From positions 223,118-287,117 of the forward strand of contig JAGVSM010003552.1 in NCBI GenBank assembly GCA_022494885.1: 64,000 bases of DNA. The letters run 5' to 3'. Below are positions 42,615 to 53,334 of this stretch, piece after piece; position 1 is the first letter of the stretch, and each line of letters starts with the position of its first letter. Under the pieces are notes generated by a model. That model was not told the DNA's origin. It worked only from the letters and a program-made list of their open reading frames with translations, and made no database searches. Source of the stretch: Micrasema longulum (lineage: Eukaryota; Arthropoda; Insecta; Trichoptera; Brachycentridae). A program made the translations under genes and the position numbers.

Positions 42615-42897
42615 ATGGCAGAAAAACGTATACAAACAGTAAAAAATGACGATTCAATGAAAACGTCATTAAATATTCAAGCAAAGACCCCGAAAGCGCT
42701 TGCGCAAAGGGTTATTTCTGAAAAATTCAGAATTTACGGAATTGATAAAAGTAAACTCATATCTGATCAGGGAACAATATTCGTATCCCGCCAAACATAA
42801 AGATAGTAAAGAGGGTATTAAAGAAAATAGGGGTAGGAAAAACCTTTTATTTTATAGTAGCATGGGTTAACGGTACTAAAGAGAGAATAATAAAGTG
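42615..42897 (+). pseudogene. LTR-retrotransposon integrase core fragment
   Basis: The first frame reads RVISEKFRIYGIDKSKLISD then QGTIFVSRQ, the integrase block around the second catalytic Asp. After a +1 shift near 42780 it continues VLKKIGVGKTF and later NGTKERIIK, matching LKKIGV-x-K-x-x-T-x-x-x-P-x-x-NG-x-x-ER, which ends with the catalytic Glu. It is a Ty3/Gypsy-like integrase fragment without LTRs or RT nearby, and is dead. Confidence 0.65.
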
Positions 42898-42904
42898 ATA
42901 CAGT

Positions 42905-42990
42905 CTAGTGGAAGTAGTCCGCTTCGTAGTGCAGTAGTAAGCGCGTTTGCTTGTCATTCTTGAAGTCCTGGGTTCGATTTCATGCAAGAT
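42905..42990 (+). mobile_element. tRNA-like SINE head fused to rep-C
   Basis: CCGCTTCGTAGTGCAGTAGT and the B-box CTGGGTTCGATTTC resemble a SINE head. Within ~25 bp it runs into rep-C (CAGGCCTTGTAGGTGAATCG). This is either a SINE truncated at rep-C or a chimeric copy. Confidence 0.45.
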
Positions 42991-43004
42991 AAACATGAAA
43001 TATT

Positions 43005-43262
43005 TTCAGGCCTTGTAGGTGAATCGGTTCAGCCAGATGAATCTCACTCACATGATATATTTTTTTTACTTCACAAAAGTCATCAGACGGAAGAGTTGAG
43101 GAAATGTGGATGTTCAAACATAAGCAGAATGGTGAATGTTACACAGTGTATAAAATGACCGTTTAAATTAGCCAATGACAGATCATAAGCTCTGTAAGTG
43201 CCTAAATATTTATAATCCCTTCTAAGAAATGTTTCCCGTCACTGTTGCAACAAATTTTAATG
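43005..43262 (+). repeat. Rep-C copy
   Basis: GGTGAATCGGTTCAGCCAGA, GAGGAAATGTGGATGTTCAA, AGCAGAATGGTGAATGTTAC and GATCATAAGCTCTGTAAGTG. Near-complete in plus orientation. Confidence 0.8.
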
Positions 43263-43369
43263 AAAAATTTGATTTTTCCTAGATTTTACGTTTAGAGTAG
43301 TCACAACTATATTAAAACAAAAAAATATTATAACTAAATGCAAACAAATTACTTACTTTGGTAAAAGCA

Positions 43370-43660
43370 AATTTGTGGTCGCAGGCCCAATGGTATGGAA
43401 TGCTTCTCCAGCAGAATTGAAAAACTTTGAGAGTAAAGTAATGTCTCGGAGAAAACTTAAAACTCACCTGTTCTCTTAATCATTTGAAAAAATATGTTGA
43501 GGAGTCCCAGGCAAAGCAAATGAGTTTAGTATTTCCGAAAATTACAACAAAATATCTCTCGAAGTGTATTAATTAGTGTATCCCATCGCAACTCATGCCA
43601 TGACACTTTGTATATGTAATCGGGAGTAAGGTAGCGATTATAATTTTGCACTCACGCAAA
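43370..43660 (+). mobile_element. LINE C-terminus (VWNASP type)
   Basis: The frame reads GPMVWNASPAELKNFESKVM then SRRKLKTHLFS and a stop. The pattern WN-x-LP-x-EL ... F-x-x-x-LK-x-HLF is the extreme C-terminus of CR1/I-like LINE proteins. A 3' UTR follows. It has about 35 residues only. Confidence 0.6.
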
Positions 43661-44800
43661 ATTGATCCTGAATGATGACTGAATCGTTGATCCATGTTAA
43701 TATTTGCAAGGTAAGAAAACAATGCGTGAAAAGAACAGTATGCGGCCAAGCAAACTACAACAGACGAAAATCCTACCTTTAGGAAAACAGGAAAGGGAAT
43801 CAGGGATAGGAATCCGGATGATATCTCCAAGTCTTGGCTTCTGGGTAGTTTTTCCCTTTTTGGTGAACACAGCACTTTCACTATAGTTATTTGGGAAATA
43901 TAAAGATGAATGTGGCGGCGGGGCGGTCAGAAAATGTAAAGGTGTTCAGATGCGGGCAAATAAAATTATAAACATGCGGTAGTTGACAAAAATTATCAAG
44001 AAGAAAAAATGTTATTGTTGATGCTGGTTGCTATGTATATAAAAAAATTGTTCTCATAGCAACCGTAGCTACCTATGGCCATAGAGAAGAGGAAAAAAAA
44101 CAAACATTGAAAGTTGGGAGATCACAGGATGGGTAGGATAGATGAACCTTTATCCACTGGCGGTTTATCCAGCCACAAACCACTCAATCCCGCCAATCAC
44201 ACACGCAACCAGGGAGTGTGCACGTCTGTTTAGTTAAATTACTAGCAAAAATTTATTTTTTATTTTTTTGTATTTTCATATAAACTCATATCTCTTGTGT
44301 AAGGAATATGTGTGTATGCATGTATGAATCATTATGTATGCGTAATTTTGTTCATAAATTCAGGCTGTCACGTTAAACTGATTAAACCACTGAACCCACG
44401 CAAAGGCCATGCCGATGAGGGATTTTTTTTCTTATATTTTTTTTTCTATTATTATTTACATGTAACTATTCATATGTCAACCTACTGAGAGAAATATAAA
44501 AATTTTCAATTAATATTTAAATTAAATATTTTACAAGAATAATTATGTTAAGATTTCATAAAAGGCAGTTTTTAAAATACTTGAGTTTTGTTCGTTTAAT
44601 TTGATATTTTGTTTAACCCATAAGCTTTGCCCGGACCTCCCTAGCATGTGATAAAAAAATAAATCCTTAAACTTGAAATTTCGAGCCGAATTAAAATTAT
44701 TATCCAAAGAATCACTTTGTAAATCGCCCTTTAGGTTAAATTTACTACGAGTATAAGTTAGTTATCCATAATGATAATAATCATACAATTGTTCATCAAC
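43661..44800. other. No gene seen; one hairpin
   Basis: Contains a perfect 10-bp inverted repeat, GGTTGCTATG (44026-44035) with CATAGCAACC (44055-44064). The overlapping open frames on both strands near 43573-43886 show no family features. Confidence 0.4.
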
Positions 44801-44809
44801 GAAATATTT

Positions 44810-44960
44810 CACTGTCCCTGAACTTGGCACCAGAAGCGTAAGACGGATCATCTTACTTTTATGTAACAAAAATGATCAAGATAAGCTACGATTGTTGTAC
44901 AAATGCAGTACCATATGCACCGTTGGGTGCGGAAAGGGAGTGGTGATGGTGAAATACTGA
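44810..44960 (+). mobile_element. SINE-B tail copy
   Basis: CCTGAACTTGGCACCAGAAG, GTAAGACGGATCATCTTACT, CGTTGGGTGCGGAAAGGGAG and a terminal TGGTGATGGTG. 5'-truncated; no head. Confidence 0.7.
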
Positions 44961-44997
44961 AACTTTAAGGAACTTTTTTTTTTCTGAACCTATATAA

Positions 44998-45115
44998 TAT
45001 TTGTGGTGATATACTCGTATGTCCGTGTCAATTAATTACTCGTCCCAACTCAACTCTGGACATTTAGTCTAATGTAGTTGGAATGTTTGTCTGAAAAAAT
45101 GTGTAATAAACTACT
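44998..45115 (+). repeat. Rep-K copy 3
   Basis: GTGGTGATATACTCGTATGT followed by CGTCCCAACTCAACTCTGGA and a GTAATAAACTAC end. It has the same two blocks as near 38610 and 38476, but in the opposite order. Confidence 0.5.
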
Positions 45116-45369
45116 TTTAAGTTAATAAAGGAGAGACATTTTCATTGACAATAATAACATCGAATTGGTTAATGAATTTTCTAATTCAGAAACGTAATAG
45201 GTCTTAAAAGTTGCGTTTTTGGAAAAAAAAACATCATTTAAAGTTTTCAAAAAAATATATATCTTCGGCTTGCAAGAATGCCGTTAAGTTTTGAAAAAAG
45301 ACAAATATATACAACTTTTAGATATAAAAAAAATCAATTAAAATAGATTAATGAAAAAGAGACCATAAG

Positions 45370-45490
45370 CAAACAAAAGACGATATAAAGGCTACTTAAA
45401 AGATGGGTTGGAAGGAATAGAGACGTTTAGAAAAGGTTTTTTTCCAGCAGTGGAGAAAACAAGGCTGAAGAAGAAGAAGAAGTAGAAGTA
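45370..45490 (+). mobile_element. Possible LINE 3' end with GAA repeat
   Basis: The broken frame WVGRNRDV / KRFFSSSGENKAEEEEE leads into a GAAGAAGAAGAAG tail. It resembles the WRS-x-x-EAFVQQW-type ends of insect LINEs followed by a trinucleotide tail, but the match is weak. Confidence 0.3.
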
Positions 45491-45494
45491 AATA

Positions 45495-46840
45495 AATTTA
45501 AAAACTCAAACAATTATTTTGTTTAAAAACAGCATTTATAGGTAAAATATGCAAAAATAAAATTAAACTCTTTGCTTTCTTTACCTGTTTGCTTTCCAAG
45601 TAATATAATTTTTATTCCCTTGGCTTTAGTTTATTGCATATTTTATTAATATTGTAGTTGAAAATTTAATATTTGCCATCGTACTGTAATGCACCTTGTT
45701 AAAAGTGTGATAAATTGTTTTTTGTTTATATTTCTTTTGTTTTTTATTCATATTTGCAGCAGACATTAATCAAATAAAGAACTTTAAAAAAAGCTCAAAC
45801 TATAATTTATTATAAAAATAAAATTTACAACTTGAGACTAGTAATTTTATTACAAAATTTCATAAATGACTACAAAAACAGTAAGGATCCAAATTAACAG
45901 CAATAAAACTGTTTCGAAGATATCACAAAAGCGATGAAAGCGACCACTTCTAAATTTAAACATTTGAGTTTCACTCGTCGTTACTACAGATAAATAAACT
46001 CTTTTTCATAATTTATAAAAATTATAGTACACTAAATTGAAAATCATAAATACGCCGATCATGTTACTAGCGTGCACTTCGCTTTCCAATAACCGACTGC
46101 TTGAACGGATTTCTTCTTTTGTTTTTGTCTCTTTCACACAAACACCGGTCACATAACAGTGTTTCTCTTACTTGCTATATGTTTTATTTTCGTGATCTTT
46201 CTAATACTGGATTAATATTTTTTGTGGTATTGGCATCACTTTCATTCGTATAAACTATTCTTCGCATAGTAAGAATAAATATTTGTTATATTAAAATCAG
46301 CATATTTACACAAATTTTGCTTTCCAAATCCGATGTAAGAATGTTGATTCGAAGGTTACAAAAAATATAACTTCATCATTAAAATAATTAAGAAAGATAT
46401 ATCAAGTCTTGTATCCTATATAGCACGGGCGAACCGTCCATATAATCGATTATTCGCAGCTTACCATTATATTTCACTACCAATAATAATGTTTTATAAT
46501 AATTTTAATTATAGGAGAATAAATAAAATAATCTATTTTCATTATAAATTAACGTCACTGTTTATATCTTCCTAAAAAAATAAATATAAGCTGCTAAATG
46601 CGCACCCAGCGCATTGCCCGGTTCCGATTATTGCAGCTTATTTTTCAATACAAAATGTATACTGTATTTTAACATTCAAAAACCCAGTGCGTATATTTTC
46701 CTTGCTAAGTTCACTTGCAGATTACAGATATTATTTCAAGCTTCTCTATTTGGAGAGTAGCATTTCGAGCATTATTTCCTAAAGACCATTTTCGTTTGAT
46801 AGTATTCTGTTGACATATGACGCCAGTTTTTTAGTCCGCG
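45495..46840. other. No gene seen
   Basis: AT-rich. Near 46590-46640, AAGCTG and CAGCTT flank a GC-richer 45-bp stretch. No coding frame recognised. Confidence 0.45.
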
Positions 46841-46842
46841 CG

Positions 46843-46960
46843 TTTTAGCTAGTGGCGCCTCGCTCGGTGTCGTCAATTTCTTGCATTATTCATTCTCATT
46901 TTAGAAGCAAACGAAGCTGACGGCCGGCGCGTCGCAGCGCGGCGGTCACGAAGGTCACGT
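46843..46960. promoter_or_regulatory. CpG-rich patch, possible promoter
   Basis: Around 60% GC with many CpGs (GGCCGGCGCGTCGCAGCGCG) and an E-box CACGTG at about 46956-46961. It has no coding frame. The GC jump in a 30% GC window suggests a conserved regulatory or 5'-exon sequence, but no TATA, Inr or splice site confirms it. Confidence 0.25.
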
Positions 46961-46964
46961 GACA

Positions 46965-49000
46965 TTTTTGTTGCAATATTATTGCGAATATTTCTAATGA
47001 ATGTTATTGTTATGTTATGTTACGTAATGTAATATGTAAAGTTAAAATTATGTATTTTGGCATAAATAAATAAATTTAAATCTAAAAAATATATCGTAAG
47101 GGAAAAAAAAAAAAATTGTGTGCATAATGGGAGTGACGTCTTACAATAAAATTTTTACTTTCTTTTATATTAGTACCCAAATATTTGCAGTATAAAATGT
47201 AAATTACAAACAAATATACGATGTTTTTAATCAGTGCCAAACAAAAAGGAATTATGAATATACTTATTTTATTATGCTTATTTTTTAACATATTTTATTT
47301 TTTTAAACTTTTGCATACATGTACTGTCTTAAAATAATGGAGAATATACCTACATATTACGCAAAGTTATTAATTGTTGTTTGTTTGTTGGCTTATTGGT
47401 TAAAATTATTTTGATTAAAAATAAGTAGGTATTGCGTTTTCTGTTGCCAGCAGGTTAAACTGGAGCTGGAGAGATGAAGTTGTTTTTACACAAAACCATA
47501 GAAAAAGAATCCGTGTACCTGTATATACTTTTTTTTATACGCCTCCACTCATTTGCGAGATTACTTATATGTATGTATGTACATGCAGGTACAAATTATG
47601 AAAAAAATAAAGCTTACCTATAAAAAAAGTCACCGTTCGCCACTGCTATATGGGTAACATCACAGACAGAGAAGAGTTAACAAACTTGAATCCTTTTATA
47701 AATAAAATACTGTTTGTTAAGATATTTTTATCAATATATGTTTTGAGTGTACTAGCCTACAACGCAATAGCTCTAAGTAATATTTAAAATGGTTCTAAGA
47801 AATTATCTCCCAAAGCAAATAATACATTTTCTACGAAGTATTTTGTTCGGCTCTAACTCAATTAAAGAAAGTTGCCTTAAACTCAATTATGTTAAGCAAC
47901 TTAGCTGCGATTCTCACTTAACTGTCTTAAGAAAGCGACTTATTAATTCCCGCGGGAATGATAACTGCTTAATTAAATTATTATTTTCCTTTTTTGAATG
48001 AGATATTACTAAACGCAGTTAGAACGTTTAAGGCTGTAGTCTCATAAAAAGTAAGTAAATCATACGATTCGACCATTTTAAAACGCCATCTTTTTTTAAA
48101 AAAATAACACAATTAAAAAATTAAGTTAATGTGCTTTAGATATAAACAATCATTTTTAAAGCTATTCCTGTTAGAAAATATGCTTAGAAGTTTTTTACCA
48201 CTTGTTTTCAACTTTTGCTCCAACGAGATCAAACATGTACAAGTAAATATATATGCAGTGCACGTTAGTGTTACCTACTTATAGAATGTATCCTATCATT
48301 GGTATTATTGGACGTTGTCCTGCCCGAACATTGGCTTGCCTGCCATTTGGAGCTTATTGGATTACCGTATTTTTGTTGTCTTTCGATTTTTCATATCATT
48401 CTTGTTTTGAAATAAGATATTAAAATATTGTTATTGTTCTTCGGGTTTTTATGATACAAAATTGTCAAATTTTATGATTATTATAAAATTCTGTTAACCG
48501 ATGTTATTTTATTGCGTTTAAATATGCCATGTTGTCACGTGATTTATTTTTTTTTTGCTTTTTTGATGTTTGCCAAGTCACATTCCACAGTGAGACAATG
48601 TGTAAAAAATGAATAAAATATTATTTTCAATTTTCGAGATTTAGAATTGAAATAACAGCGGTTACATTCTCCTTAAGTAAAAACGCGGATGAAACACGGC
48701 ATTGATAGTAGAATGATAGTAAAAAAGTAAAACTCAACTTTTACTAACGAAACAACCGTGCTCAAGAGTCCTTGTCGTGCTCAAATCAAAATCATATAAA
48801 AATCACTGCTCTAGTGCCATAATCCAGGGAGATAATACGGGAATACGTGTTAACGAAGAAAAGTCAGACTGCGTTTAACCCTAAGCCCTCTAAAATTATG
48901 ACACTCAACTCATGCCTAACGTGAATTTAGTCATTATTTTACCACCAGCCGGGTTTTGACGCGAGCTTGACATTTAATTTGAAACCAAAAGAAATTTAAA
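46965..49000. other. No gene seen
   Basis: AT-rich. The 70-residue frame at 47789-48001 is unrecognised. AAGGCTGTAGTCTCATA near 48030 is the reverse complement of a word at 2147-2166, a hint of another low-copy repeat. Confidence 0.4.
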
Positions 49001-49005
49001 GAAAA

Positions 49006-49071
49006 ATGTCCGATTGTGTCGTGAAAGCGTGCAAAAACTGTCTGGATAAAAGGAAAAAGACTTTTAATTGA
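49006..49071 (+). pseudogene. THAP-domain-like start
   Basis: The 21-residue frame MSDCVVKACKNCLDKRKKTF then N and a stop. The beginning C-x(4)-C-K-N and the following TF resemble the first zinc-binding half of a THAP domain (C2CH), found in P-element-type transposases and host regulators. It is far too short for a domain (80-90 residues), so it is at best a remnant. Confidence 0.3.
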
Positions 49072-49540
49072 TAAGTAGGTGTGTGATTAAATTCCAAAAT
49101 TAAAAATTGTTAATATTAATTAAATATTGAATTTAATTAGGTACCTAGGTGGCTGTTTATGATTGAATTCAGAAACAAAAACTAAATATTTTTTTCAAAT
49201 ATGGCATTTTTTTTGCAAACGTCAAACTCCGGTCTTCTCACCAACAGAGGGGTGTATTTACATTGGAAAACTATTTTTAAAAATGTATTGAATTTAATAT
49301 TATTTTACTATTACCAAAAATCAAGTAAAATAAATATATACCTAGAAATTATAATGAATTTAGGGAAAAATATGATAAAGATTTACAAAAAACAAATGCT
49401 GTTTGTAAACATTAAAAAACCAACTTATTTAAACACAAAAAAAAACAACATTTTGTCATTTTTTGTAAATGCATTCTCTTCGAATACTACCCTGGTTGAT
49501 CTATGAATAAAACATTAATGCTTTTTACATATAAGATTGA
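49072..49540. other. No gene recognised
   Basis: AT-rich. A 101-residue frame at 49201-49506 is Lys/Asn/Leu-rich with no domain. Confidence 0.4.
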
Positions 49541-49544
49541 AGAT

Positions 49545-49660
49545 TTTATCTACAAACACGCACAGCGCAAAGATCTATATTTCTCTGAAAACCACACGTA
49601 AATCGGTTAAGCCGTTTAGGAGGAGTTTGGTGACATCACACGTACAGAGGAATTATATAC
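49545..49660 (-). repeat. Rep-J copy 2
   Basis: Reverse complement of 31575-31690: CACGCACAGCGCAAAGATCT, CACACGTAAATCGGTTAAGC, CGTTTAGGAGG and GTGACATCACACGTACAG. Confidence 0.6.
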
Positions 49661-49969
49661 ATAATGATGTTTTTTGCTTTTATTTAACATTTTGTTCGTA
49701 ATCAGATGCAAAAATAATATCGATATTCCTAAATTTCACACAAGTTATGGTCAAAATAGTTTTTTTTTCAACAAAATTATAATAATCTTCCAATACAACA
49801 TACGACTATTAAAACTTTTACGTCACTAAATAAATTTCAATTAATTCCTTTAACCGGATTAAAATAAGTATTCCCATATTTTATTTTATTTTTATTCAAA
49901 CAAATACTTTTAGTATATTATAATACTTTCATTACAAAACAAATCGTTGTGTGTACATTAAAAGAAAAA

Positions 49970-50330
49970 AAAAAAGACTTAATATCTACACTAAACTATG
50001 AAAGCAGGAGGGAAAGAGAGAAGGAAAAAAGGAAGAGAAAGGAAAAACTCATATATTCAAAAAGTGACATTTCAATCGTTATTTGAATGTGAATAAAGAA
50101 GGGGCGTATCTAACATTAATGGGTAAATTATTCCACAACTGAGCCGCTACTACTGAATGAGAGAAGTAAAAAACTAGAGCGGTGAACGGGTATTAGAAGG
50201 AATTTCTCCCTACCAGAACGAAAAAATAGACTATAAATTTGTTGAGGTTTGAAGAGCTTGAGCTCTGAGATAAATAGGCGAAGTGGTATTACTTAAAATA
50301 TTATGAAGAAGTGATATTTGTGAATGTTTG
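49970..50330 (-). mobile_element. LINE C-terminus (AQLWNNLP type)
   Basis: The minus strand reads RSGREKFLLIPVHRSSF and, after a frameshift, AQLWNNLPINVRYAPSLFTF, a stop and RLKCHFLN. It is the same protein region as the ORF at 36381 (TLLIPIHNSSF ... ARLWNHLPSTI). The purine-rich block at 50000-50045 is the antisense of the pyrimidine tract seen at the end of that copy. Two frame breaks. Confidence 0.7.
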
Positions 50331-50784
50331 ACATTGATTTAAGGTTGTTCGATTGGAGCTCCTACTCCAGTTGAAGATCGACAGAAGCAACGAGGTTGGC
50401 GTTCAATGCGTAAATAATACATAGTGAATATTATACATAACATTGTTGTGAAATTTGAGAGTAACGGCGATGATGAGTCGAACTGACTGACTGGCTTTAG
50501 TGCACCTTATGGTGCTTTTATAGACCGTATTCTTTTGTACTTCATGGCTCCATAGAAGGAATTAAGTTAATTTTCACTCCAAGACGTTGAACTGAATGTT
50601 TCAACCGATTTCTTTGTTAAGTTAACGTTCCGTGTGTTATACTGTTGGTCTTGCAGAATATAATGTATCGCATTCAATCGGAAACGCTGAGTCGCTTCTT
50701 GCCGTCGTCGCTCTATATTTCATGCTGAATCATTTACGCGTGTGTCATCAATCAATGGACTTTGACCTCCACAAAATAATTAAA
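50331..50784. other. No gene seen
   Basis: Moderately AT-rich; no supported feature. Confidence 0.35.
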
Positions 50785-51070
50785 CATTCAAACGTGGAGG
50801 GGCCATGTGGCTTTGCGGAGCGGTGCGGCGAAAGGGAATTAAGGAGACGGGTTTGGATCCCAGTAGAAAGTTACAAGAATCTCCTACCTTCCAGATCTTT
50901 CTTGTTTGTGACTGGAGGCTGGAGATGGCTCTGGGACACTTCACAGTTCTCACTTAGTTTTATGGTGATTTTGCGATGTGCGGTAGCGGGGCGGTTACGC
51001 GGTGCAAAGCGGTTAGCGGCAGCGAGGCAAACGACTCGGCGGTCAATTCTTAACTAAACTACTGGGCGGC
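50785..51070 (+). mobile_element. Possible tRNA-headed, GC-rich SINE-like unit
   Basis: CATGTGGCTTTGCGGAGCGG and the B-box-like GGGTTTGGATCCC (about 50848-50860) suggest a tRNA-derived head. The following ~200 bp (GTGACTGGAGGCTGGAGATG, TAGCGGGGCGGTTACGCGGT) are unusually GC-rich. No second full copy is present in the window. A 141-residue frame crosses it without domain features. Confidence 0.3.
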
Positions 51071-51170
51071 GAGGGACTTGAGGACAGGTGCGGGTGAGAA
51101 TATTAATTAAATGTGGGTAATATAAAATAAAGATAAAATTATAAATAAGAATATATAGGTATATAATATC

Positions 51171-51690
51171 GGCGCAGCCAAAACGAACAGTTCATTCATT
51201 TTATTTTCATGTTTCATTTTAGATCATATCTTGTCAAAAGTATTATTTCTTTAATAATTAACGGGCATGGAATCGGTAGCAAGTATTGCTGTATCGCTTT
51301 GGTACTAAAAATTGGCACAAACATTATTTATCGTTTGTCGGTAATCCATGACTGGGTGCCCATAAATATAATCTTCCCGTGGGACGATAAAAGGTTTATA
51401 GTACCAGCTACGCGTGAGGCCAATGTGTATGTTAGAGAACCGTGACGGTTTATGATCCATTTTTGCAAATTGATGTATAGACACAACCAAATAAATTGGT
51501 CTAGCGTGGCAGTAGCTTATCGGTATTCTCCGTGGAAAATATCCCACGGATCAAATAGTTGAAATTTACTGAAGTGTTTATAAAATTCAACAAAATAACT
51601 AAATTGTCATTCAAGTCGATTGAAAATAACTGGATTTAACGATGAGGTGATTTCGTCAACATTTTTAGTTATCTCAATGCCTCTTTTTGA
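51171..51690. other. No gene recognised; small hairpin
   Basis: Overlapping frames on both strands at 51209-51547 (plus MFHFRSYLVKSIISLIINGH; minus FIVPREDYIYGHPVMDYRQT) are unrecognised. TCCGTGG and CCACGGA pair near 51527-51549. Confidence 0.3.
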
Positions 51691-51772
51691 AGATCGTCTA
51701 AAAAAAACATCCACATTATCTCAACTCTTCCATCTGTTGACTTTTCTGAAATATAATTTTAAGCGAGATAGG

Positions 51773-51948
51773 CATTGAAAGTAATAAATGAAAATTCTAT
51801 AGAAAAACGCGATTTTAAACAATTAATATTTGACAAAAAATAAATTAATCAACCGTTCAGAAAACAAAAAGTTTTGCAACCAACGAATCTGAAAAGAGGC
51901 CACAAAACCTTTAAAATGGATCCGGGTAAGTAGGTCTGGCTTTCAATG
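51773..51948 (-). mobile_element. MITE copy 1 in rep-C
   Basis: Terminal inverted repeats CATTGAAAG (51773-51781) and CTTTCAATG (51940-51948). The interior matches the MITE at 54140 when reversed (ACCCGGATCCATTTTAAAGG, CTCTTTTCAGATTCG, TTGCAAAAC). Length ~176 bp, no coding. It occupies the same point of rep-C as MITE copy 2. Confidence 0.7.
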
Positions 51949-52008
51949 TCGAATTTAGTGAAGTAAAAGAGCTAAAACCCTTATCGCGTGGGTGAGATTC
52001 TGAATCTC

Positions 52009-52782
52009 CTCATCATTCATCATTCCCTTTCTGCACCTAAACGTGCATAGGGCACTGCATTGGTACAACAATCGCAGCGCATCTTGATCATTTTTGTTGG
52101 ATGAAAGTATAATCAGTCTTACGATTCAGGCACCAGTAGTAACTTTCTAACGCCTAGATACTCTAATTTGTTAATCGGACAGAATCTAGCGACATTATTC
52201 TCACATCTAGGCGTTCGTTTTATTAAAGTGACAGTTGTGTCAGAATCGAATTCGACTTTAAAATTTACTCATTTCTCTCTCATATTTCTAATAAGCTTTT
52301 AAGAAAAAAAGTGCCAACCTCAAAACGATGAAAAATTTTAATGAATCATAATAAAAGAAAGAATCGCTCGGTAGAACAAAATTTTTGACAATTCTAATGC
52401 GTAGATAAACGTATCGAGGGGTTCTAGACCCATCTGTATAAACCGATGTACTTACATCAAAACTTGATGGTGGGGGTATCGGTAGTGTATCGTAGTCGGT
52501 CGGGCGACTTTTATCTTCAACTATGACGTCATACTAAAGCTATGTCATTTTAGAGCATAGATATGTGTACCGTGACGTACGCTTCCCCTTGTTTCATATA
52601 GATGTACTTACCCAAAACTTGAAGGTGGGGGTCGGTAGTATATATTTATAATCGCTAGAGGGAATTCATCTTCAACTATACCGTCCAGGTGAATGTACGA
52701 CGTCTTTATCTTCCCATCATAATTGAGGCCCTGAGACCTATTGCGTAGTGGACAAACGCGCTGACCATTATACTAAGAGGCC
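52009..52782 (-). mobile_element. SINE-B copy 7, enlarged, with 13-bp TSD
   Basis: Flanked by GATTCTGAATCTC at 51996-52008 and again at 52783-52795, a perfect 13-bp target-site duplication inside rep-C. On the minus strand it starts with the tRNA-like head (GGCCTCTTAGTATAATGGTC) and ends with the SINE-B tail (CAGAAAGGGAATGATGAATG). At 774 bp it is about three times the normal length, because ~500 bp including a tandem duplication lie between head and tail. The TSD shows that head, interior and tail were inserted as one unit. Confidence 0.8.
52445..52690. repeat. Imperfect tandem duplication in SINE-B 7
   Basis: GATGTACTTAC starts at 52445 and again at 52601 (period 156). AACTTGATGGTGGGGGTATC versus AACTTGAAGGTGGGGGTCGG and ATCTTCAACTATGACGTC versus ATCTTCAACTATACCGTC are the shared blocks. 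The second copy is shorter. Confidence 0.7.
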
Positions 52783-52854
52783 GATTCTGAATCTCTTTTC
52801 TAGAAAACGTTTTCTTCTGTTGCAACAAATTAAGGTAAATAATATTGAAGATTG

Positions 52855-53330
52855 ATTTTTCGACCCAGGAACCGCAAACGTGAACATAGCGTACCTACCA
52901 CTAAACTGTTCCACATAAGCTGATTGTTCTGCTGAGACACCATTTTAAGTTTATTTACTACCACAAAATGCATTTACCATTATAAATAAAATGGCCATTA
53001 AAGTCTACAACCGTGTTTTATTCTCTCCATAAATACGAAAGTGCTCAACAAAAATGCAATTTAACTCTCCAATTAGCCTTGCAGTTCAACGTATCTCGAG
53101 GATTAATGAGGTAGTGTCTAACCGTTATGTGATAATACTCCCATAGAGACAAACCGTTGTAATGTGACATTATAGACACAGGAGATATGTCTGTATTCCA
53201 TAACCGTGCGTATTTCCCACAAACCATAAATAGTGACTGTTGAAAACTGTAAACACCTAAGTCCTAAAAAGATTTTATAATAAAATTTACATTTGAAGTA
53301 AAATAAAAATAAAACAACTTTCCAAATTGC
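52855..53330. other. No gene seen
   Basis: AT-rich; two minus-strand frames at 53045-53345 are unrecognised. Confidence 0.4.
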
Positions 53331-53334
53331 TTTA

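Larger units (their letters stand above)
51700..52850 (-). repeat. Rep-C copy carrying two nested insertions
   Basis: The pieces 51700-51750 (ACTCTTCCATCTGTTGACTT), 51950-51995 (GTGAAGTAAAAGAGCT, ACCCTTATCGCGTGGGTGAG) and 52783-52850 (GTTGCAACAAATTAAGG) join in rep-C order. A MITE separates the first two and a SINE-B the last two. Confidence 0.75.

Noticed and set aside
43573..43886. Overlapping genes on both strands
   Set aside because: Neither frame resembles a known family, and they directly follow a LINE 3' UTR.
49201..49506. A 101-residue plus-strand gene
   Set aside because: Lys/Asn/Leu/Ile-rich composition typical of chance frames in AT-rich DNA; no motif.
50632..51057. A 141-residue plus-strand gene
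   Set aside because: No domain; it spans a tRNA-like B-box and a GC-rich low-copy unit, and codon use changes along it.
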